Assembly: GCA_964435635.1 (NCBI GenBank)
Contig: CAYSZU010000011.1
Location: forward strand, 1-24,369
Direction: 5' to 3'
DNA length: 24,369 nucleotides
Source of the DNA: DAOOOU01 sp964435635
GTDB lineage: Bacteria > Bacillota_I > Bacilli_A > RF39 > UBA660
Under the pieces are notes generated by a model. The model had not been told where the DNA came from, did no database searches, and saw only the letters and a list, made by a program, of their open reading frames with translations. Positions 22,170 to 24,369 of the stretch are shown here, in pieces (positions within the stretch are counted from its first letter, which is position 1; the number at the start of each line of letters is the position of its first letter). Both the position numbers and the translations under genes were made by a program.

Positions 22170-22493
22170 ATGAAAATCAAATTAAATAATAAAATATTAA
22201 TTATAAAGGAAGCTAACAGCTTTGCAAAAAGATTATTCGGCTTAATTGGTCAAAAACAAATTAATTATGGCCTATTATTTAAAAATTGTAATTCAATTCA
22301 TACTTTTTTGATGAAAGAAGCAATTGATATCGTTGCTCTTGATCAAGATAATAAAATAATTTATTTAAAAAATAATTTATTACCTAATAAGATATTAAGA
22401 ATTAAAAATAAGCAAAAGAAAACTAGTATTCTAGAATTACCAAAAAACACTAGTCTTACATTAAAACTAAATGATTACCTATTCTTTGAATAA
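22170..22493 (+). CDS. DUF192 family protein
   Basis: A 107-residue protein and the only plus-strand gene in the window. It has the DUF192 pattern: a region with AKRLFGLIGQ, the conserved NSIHTFLMKEAIDIVALDQDNKI core and a C-terminal ILELPKNTSLTLKLNDYLFF. The function of the family is unknown. Many members have a signal peptide, but none is visible here, so this form is likely cytoplasmic. GGTGAT precedes the ATG. It is divergent from flp across a 111-nt gap and convergent with obg, overlapping it by 15 bp with no terminator between. Sharing a control region with flp suggests, but does not prove, a link with the pilus. Confidence 0.82.
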   Translation: MKIKLNNKILIIKEANSFAKRLFGLIGQKQINYGLLFKNCNSIHTFLMKEAIDIVALDQDNKIIYLKNNLLPNKILRIKNKQKKTSILELPKNTSLTLKLNDYLFFE

Positions 22494-23753
22494 GAAGATA
22501 TAATCCATAATTTGGACTTCATCACCACGCTTAGCCCCAAGTTTTTCTAGTTCATCTTCAATCCCAAGGCCACGAAGTTTGCGCGCAAATCTTAAAACTG
22601 ATTCATCTTCGCCAAACTTAGTCATTTTAAATAGTTTAGTAATTTCTTGACCTTTTAAAACCCAAACATCATTATCTTTGGTAATGGTATAGGGTTTTTC
22701 ATTTTGAAATTTATAAATTACATGACTCTCATATTTATCAGCTTCATATAACGGTTCATCTTTAATCTGTTCAAGTAAATCAGCTATTTTAATTAAAGCT
22801 TCTTCTATTCCCCATGAATTAATTACACTTATTTCACAAACATCTATTTGAGGATACTGGGCCTTAAATAATAATAAATTTTCTTTAGCGGCTTCTAAAT
22901 CCATTTTATTAGCTAAAACAATTTCTTTCTTTCGCCCTAAAAAATCATTAAATTTAAGCATTTCATTTCTAATTGTCTCATAATCTTTAATTGGATCACG
23001 GCCTTCAAAAGAACCCATATCAAGCACATGAGCAATTACTCTAGTACGCATCGCATGTTTAAGAAATTTATGACCTAACCCTATTCCTTCGGAAGCTCCT
23101 TCAATTAAGCCAGGTAAATCAGCAATAACAAAAGTCCGCTGATCTTTTAATTTTACGACCCCAAGATTAGGATTTAAAGTTGTAAAATGATAACTAGCAA
23201 TTTTTGGTTTAGAAGCACTTATATTAGCTAAAAGAGAACTCTTACCAACGCTAGGCATTCCAACGATGCCAACATCAGCTAACATCTTCAATTCACATTT
23301 AATTAATCTTTCTTCCCCTGGTTCACCATATTCACTTAATTTTGGTGCCGGTTCACTATGCGTCGCAAAAGCCTTATTTCCTCGGCCCCCACGACCCCCA
23401 TGAGCAACAACGAATTTATCACCTTCGTGAATTAAATCAGCTAAAATTAAATTAGTATCAGCATCAATTAAAGTTGTTCCTTCCGGAACTTTTATAGTGA
23501 TTGCTTCAGCTCCCGCGCCATTGCGTAAACTACCTTTACCGTTAGTTCCTTTATCGCCCCTAATTACTTTCATATATCTTAAATCAATTAAGGTTTTTAA
23601 ACCCTTATCAACCGTAAAAACAATGTCTGCTCCTTTACCACCATTACCACCATCTGGTCCACCCATTGGGACATATTTTTCACGACGAAAAGAGGTACAT
23701 CCGTCCCCGCCTTTACCAGCAATTGCTTTAATCGTAATTTCATCTACAAACAT
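22479..23753 (-). CDS. obg: GTPase Obg/CgtA
   Basis: Obg is an essential GTPase linked to 50S ribosome maturation and stress signalling. The 424-residue product has the glycine-rich N-terminal Obg fold (GKGGDGCTSFRREKYVPMGGPDGGNGGKG), a GTPase domain with G1 GMPSVGKSS (165-173), switch region TTLNPN, G3 DLPGLIEGASEG (212-223) and G4 NKMD (282-285), and the C-terminal OCT domain (from about 345, YESHVIYKF..., ending KRGDEVQIMDYIFLF). AGGTGA lies 6 nt before the ATG. It is not beside rplU-rpmA as in many bacteria. Its 3' end overlaps the convergent DUF192 gene. Confidence 0.97.
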   Translation of the reverse strand: MFVDEITIKAIAGKGGDGCTSFRREKYVPMGGPDGGNGGKGADIVFTVDKGLKTLIDLRYMKVIRGDKGTNGKGSLRNGAGAEAITIKVPEGTTLIDADTNLILADLIHEGDKFVVAHGGRGGRGNKAFATHSEPAPKLSEYGEPGEERLIKCELKMLADVGIVGMPSVGKSSLLANISASKPKIASYHFTTLNPNLGVVKLKDQRTFVIADLPGLIEGASEGIGLGHKFLKHAMRTRVIAHVLDMGSFEGRDPIKDYETIRNEMLKFNDFLGRKKEIVLANKMDLEAAKENLLLFKAQYPQIDVCEISVINSWGIEEALIKIADLLEQIKDEPLYEADKYESHVIYKFQNEKPYTITKDNDVWVLKGQEITKLFKMTKFGEDESVLRFARKLRGLGIEDELEKLGAKRGDEVQIMDYIFLFKE

Positions 23754-23772
23754 GTCTCTTCACCTGAAATAG

Positions 23773-23801
23773 ATTATAACATAAAAAAAGCCTTTTGATA
23801 A
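23773..23801 (-). promoter_or_regulatory. obg promoter overlapping the upstream terminator
   Basis: The minus strand reads TTATCA, 17 nt, then TATAAT with a TGn extension (TGTTATAAT). The -35 bases fall in the loop and descending arm of the upstream gene's terminator. AGGTGA follows the -10 by 7 nt, so the leader would be about 13 nt. Confidence 0.55.
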
Positions 23802-23807
23802 GGCTTT
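23783..23807 (-). terminator. Intrinsic terminator of the surface protein gene
   Basis: AAAGCCTT and AAGGCTTT pair over a 5-nt loop, followed by four T on the minus strand. The stem is the most G-C-rich terminator stem in the window (three consecutive G-C pairs). The TAA stop of the gene (23806-23808) overlaps its first bases. Confidence 0.85.
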
Positions 23808-24369
23808 ACCTTTTTGATTGTTTTAAAGTTACCGCAACAAGAATAAAGACAACTACCCCAAGACCGATAATAATATAATTAATGCTTTTCGGATTATTAA
23901 CAGCGTCATTAACAACAGCTGCTGTTAAAAAATAATCCGAGCAATGATCAATTTGAAATTCAACATAACCATCTTTAACTTTAAGTTTATTATCAATGTA
24001 TTCTATATTACCTGAATCTTCATTAAAATAATATAAATATAACTTATCCCCATCAGCAAACTTTTTAGCAACATTAATTCTAATTGTTGCTACCTCAGGA
24101 AGTTTACCATGATGTTCAAAAGTTACAATTAACTTGTTCTGATCAACTCGTTCATTTATTTCCTTAGTTGTTTTAGTCATTGTATCAATACTTAATCTTA
24201 AATTTAAATCAATTTCTAAATTATCACTGACACTCGCATAAAACTCATCAGTTTTTTCAAATTGCCAAGTATAAGTTAAATCTCTTTCATAATCTTCCAC
24301 AATATAAGAAATATATTTAGCACTCTCAGATTTTAATATTCTCGTTCCACTATTTTCCGTTAAAATATT
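23806..24369 (-). CDS. C-terminal part of a membrane-anchored surface protein (5' end beyond window)
   Basis: The reading frame is open to the window edge, giving at least 187 residues. An internal GTG at 24298-24300 is not a likely start, since the frame continues upstream without a stop. The segment ends with YLYYFNEDSGNIEYIDNK, KDGYVEFQIDHCSDYFLTAAVV, a pattern familiar from the C-termini of Gram-positive surface proteins. A single membrane helix (YIIIGLGVVVFILVAVTL) and a basic tail KQSKR follow, so the chain is probably anchored with the N-terminal part outside. No LPxTG motif is visible. The upstream part, which would define its function, is not in the window. Confidence 0.72.
   Translation of the reverse strand, partial: NILTENSGTRILKSESAKYISYIVEDYERDLTYTWQFEKTDEFYASVSDNLEIDLNLRLSIDTMTKTTKEINERVDQNKLIVTFEHHGKLPEVATIRINVAKKFADGDKLYLYYFNEDSGNIEYIDNKLKVKDGYVEFQIDHCSDYFLTAAVVNDAVNNPKSINYIIIGLGVVVFILVAVTLKQSKR

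Noticed and set aside
23497..23772. 91-codon proline-rich plus-strand frame
   Set aside because: It mirrors the glycine-rich Obg N-terminus; proline runs are the expected antisense of glycine codons.
1..24369. tRNA genes, CRISPR arrays, insertion sequences, prophage genes
   Set aside because: None was recognised; spacing between genes is too short for most of them and no transposase-like or repeat-spacer pattern was seen. A tRNA scan was not possible here.

Overview
The window comes from an AT-rich, low-GC Gram-positive bacterium, most likely an uncultivated member of the Bacilli with a streamlined genome (RF39-, Izemoplasma- or Erysipelotrichales-like). The placement rests on gene content and order: a Bacillus-type ireB–ruvX–DUF1292–mltG–trmR–U32–U32–greA block, RuvAB without RuvC, and a Gram-positive style Tad locus. 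TGA is used as a stop (ireB, ruvX) and TGG as tryptophan, so this is the standard bacterial code and not the Mycoplasma code. MutS also argues against a classical mollicute. The exact taxon is an inference.

Coding density is very high and every gene but one (DUF192, 22170-22493) is on the minus strand. Read in the direction of transcription, from right to left, the layout is: (1) the 3' end of a membrane-anchored surface protein with a terminator; (2) obg, convergent with a small DUF192 gene; (3) a compact Tad/Flp pilus locus: flp pilin, terminator, a new promoter, then tadE-like, tadG-like, cpaE, cpaF, tadB, tadC and a terminator; (4) ruvA-ruvB; (5) the conserved housekeeping block ireB, ruvX, DUF1292, mltG, trmR, two U32 genes and greA, in the Bacillus subtilis order but without udk; (6) tig (trigger factor); (7) lon; (8) a surface-protein and pseudopilin cluster (a 369-residue anchored exoprotein and two proteins with type IV prepilin-like N-termini), followed by a membrane-anchored PDZ/Lon-type protease and an HD-domain hydrolase; (9) mutS, running off the left edge.

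The genes form a few themes. One is cell-surface filaments: a Tad pilus and a second, separate set of type-IV-pilin-like proteins within 18 kb, with no prepilin peptidase visible. A second is protein quality control (trigger factor, Lon, the SepM-like protease). A third is tRNA wobble-uridine modification, with the two U32 proteins making ho5U and TrmR methylating it to mo5U. A fourth is DNA repair (MutS, RuvAB).

Two regulatory patterns stand out by eye. Many promoters have an extended -10 (TGn before the hexamer) lying only 6-8 nt upstream of the Shine-Dalgarno, which predicts 5' leaders of about 9-15 nt. Several stop codons sit inside or touch the intrinsic terminator hairpin. There is no stretch over 300 bases without a gene. 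No rRNA, tRNA, CRISPR array, insertion sequence or riboswitch was recognised.
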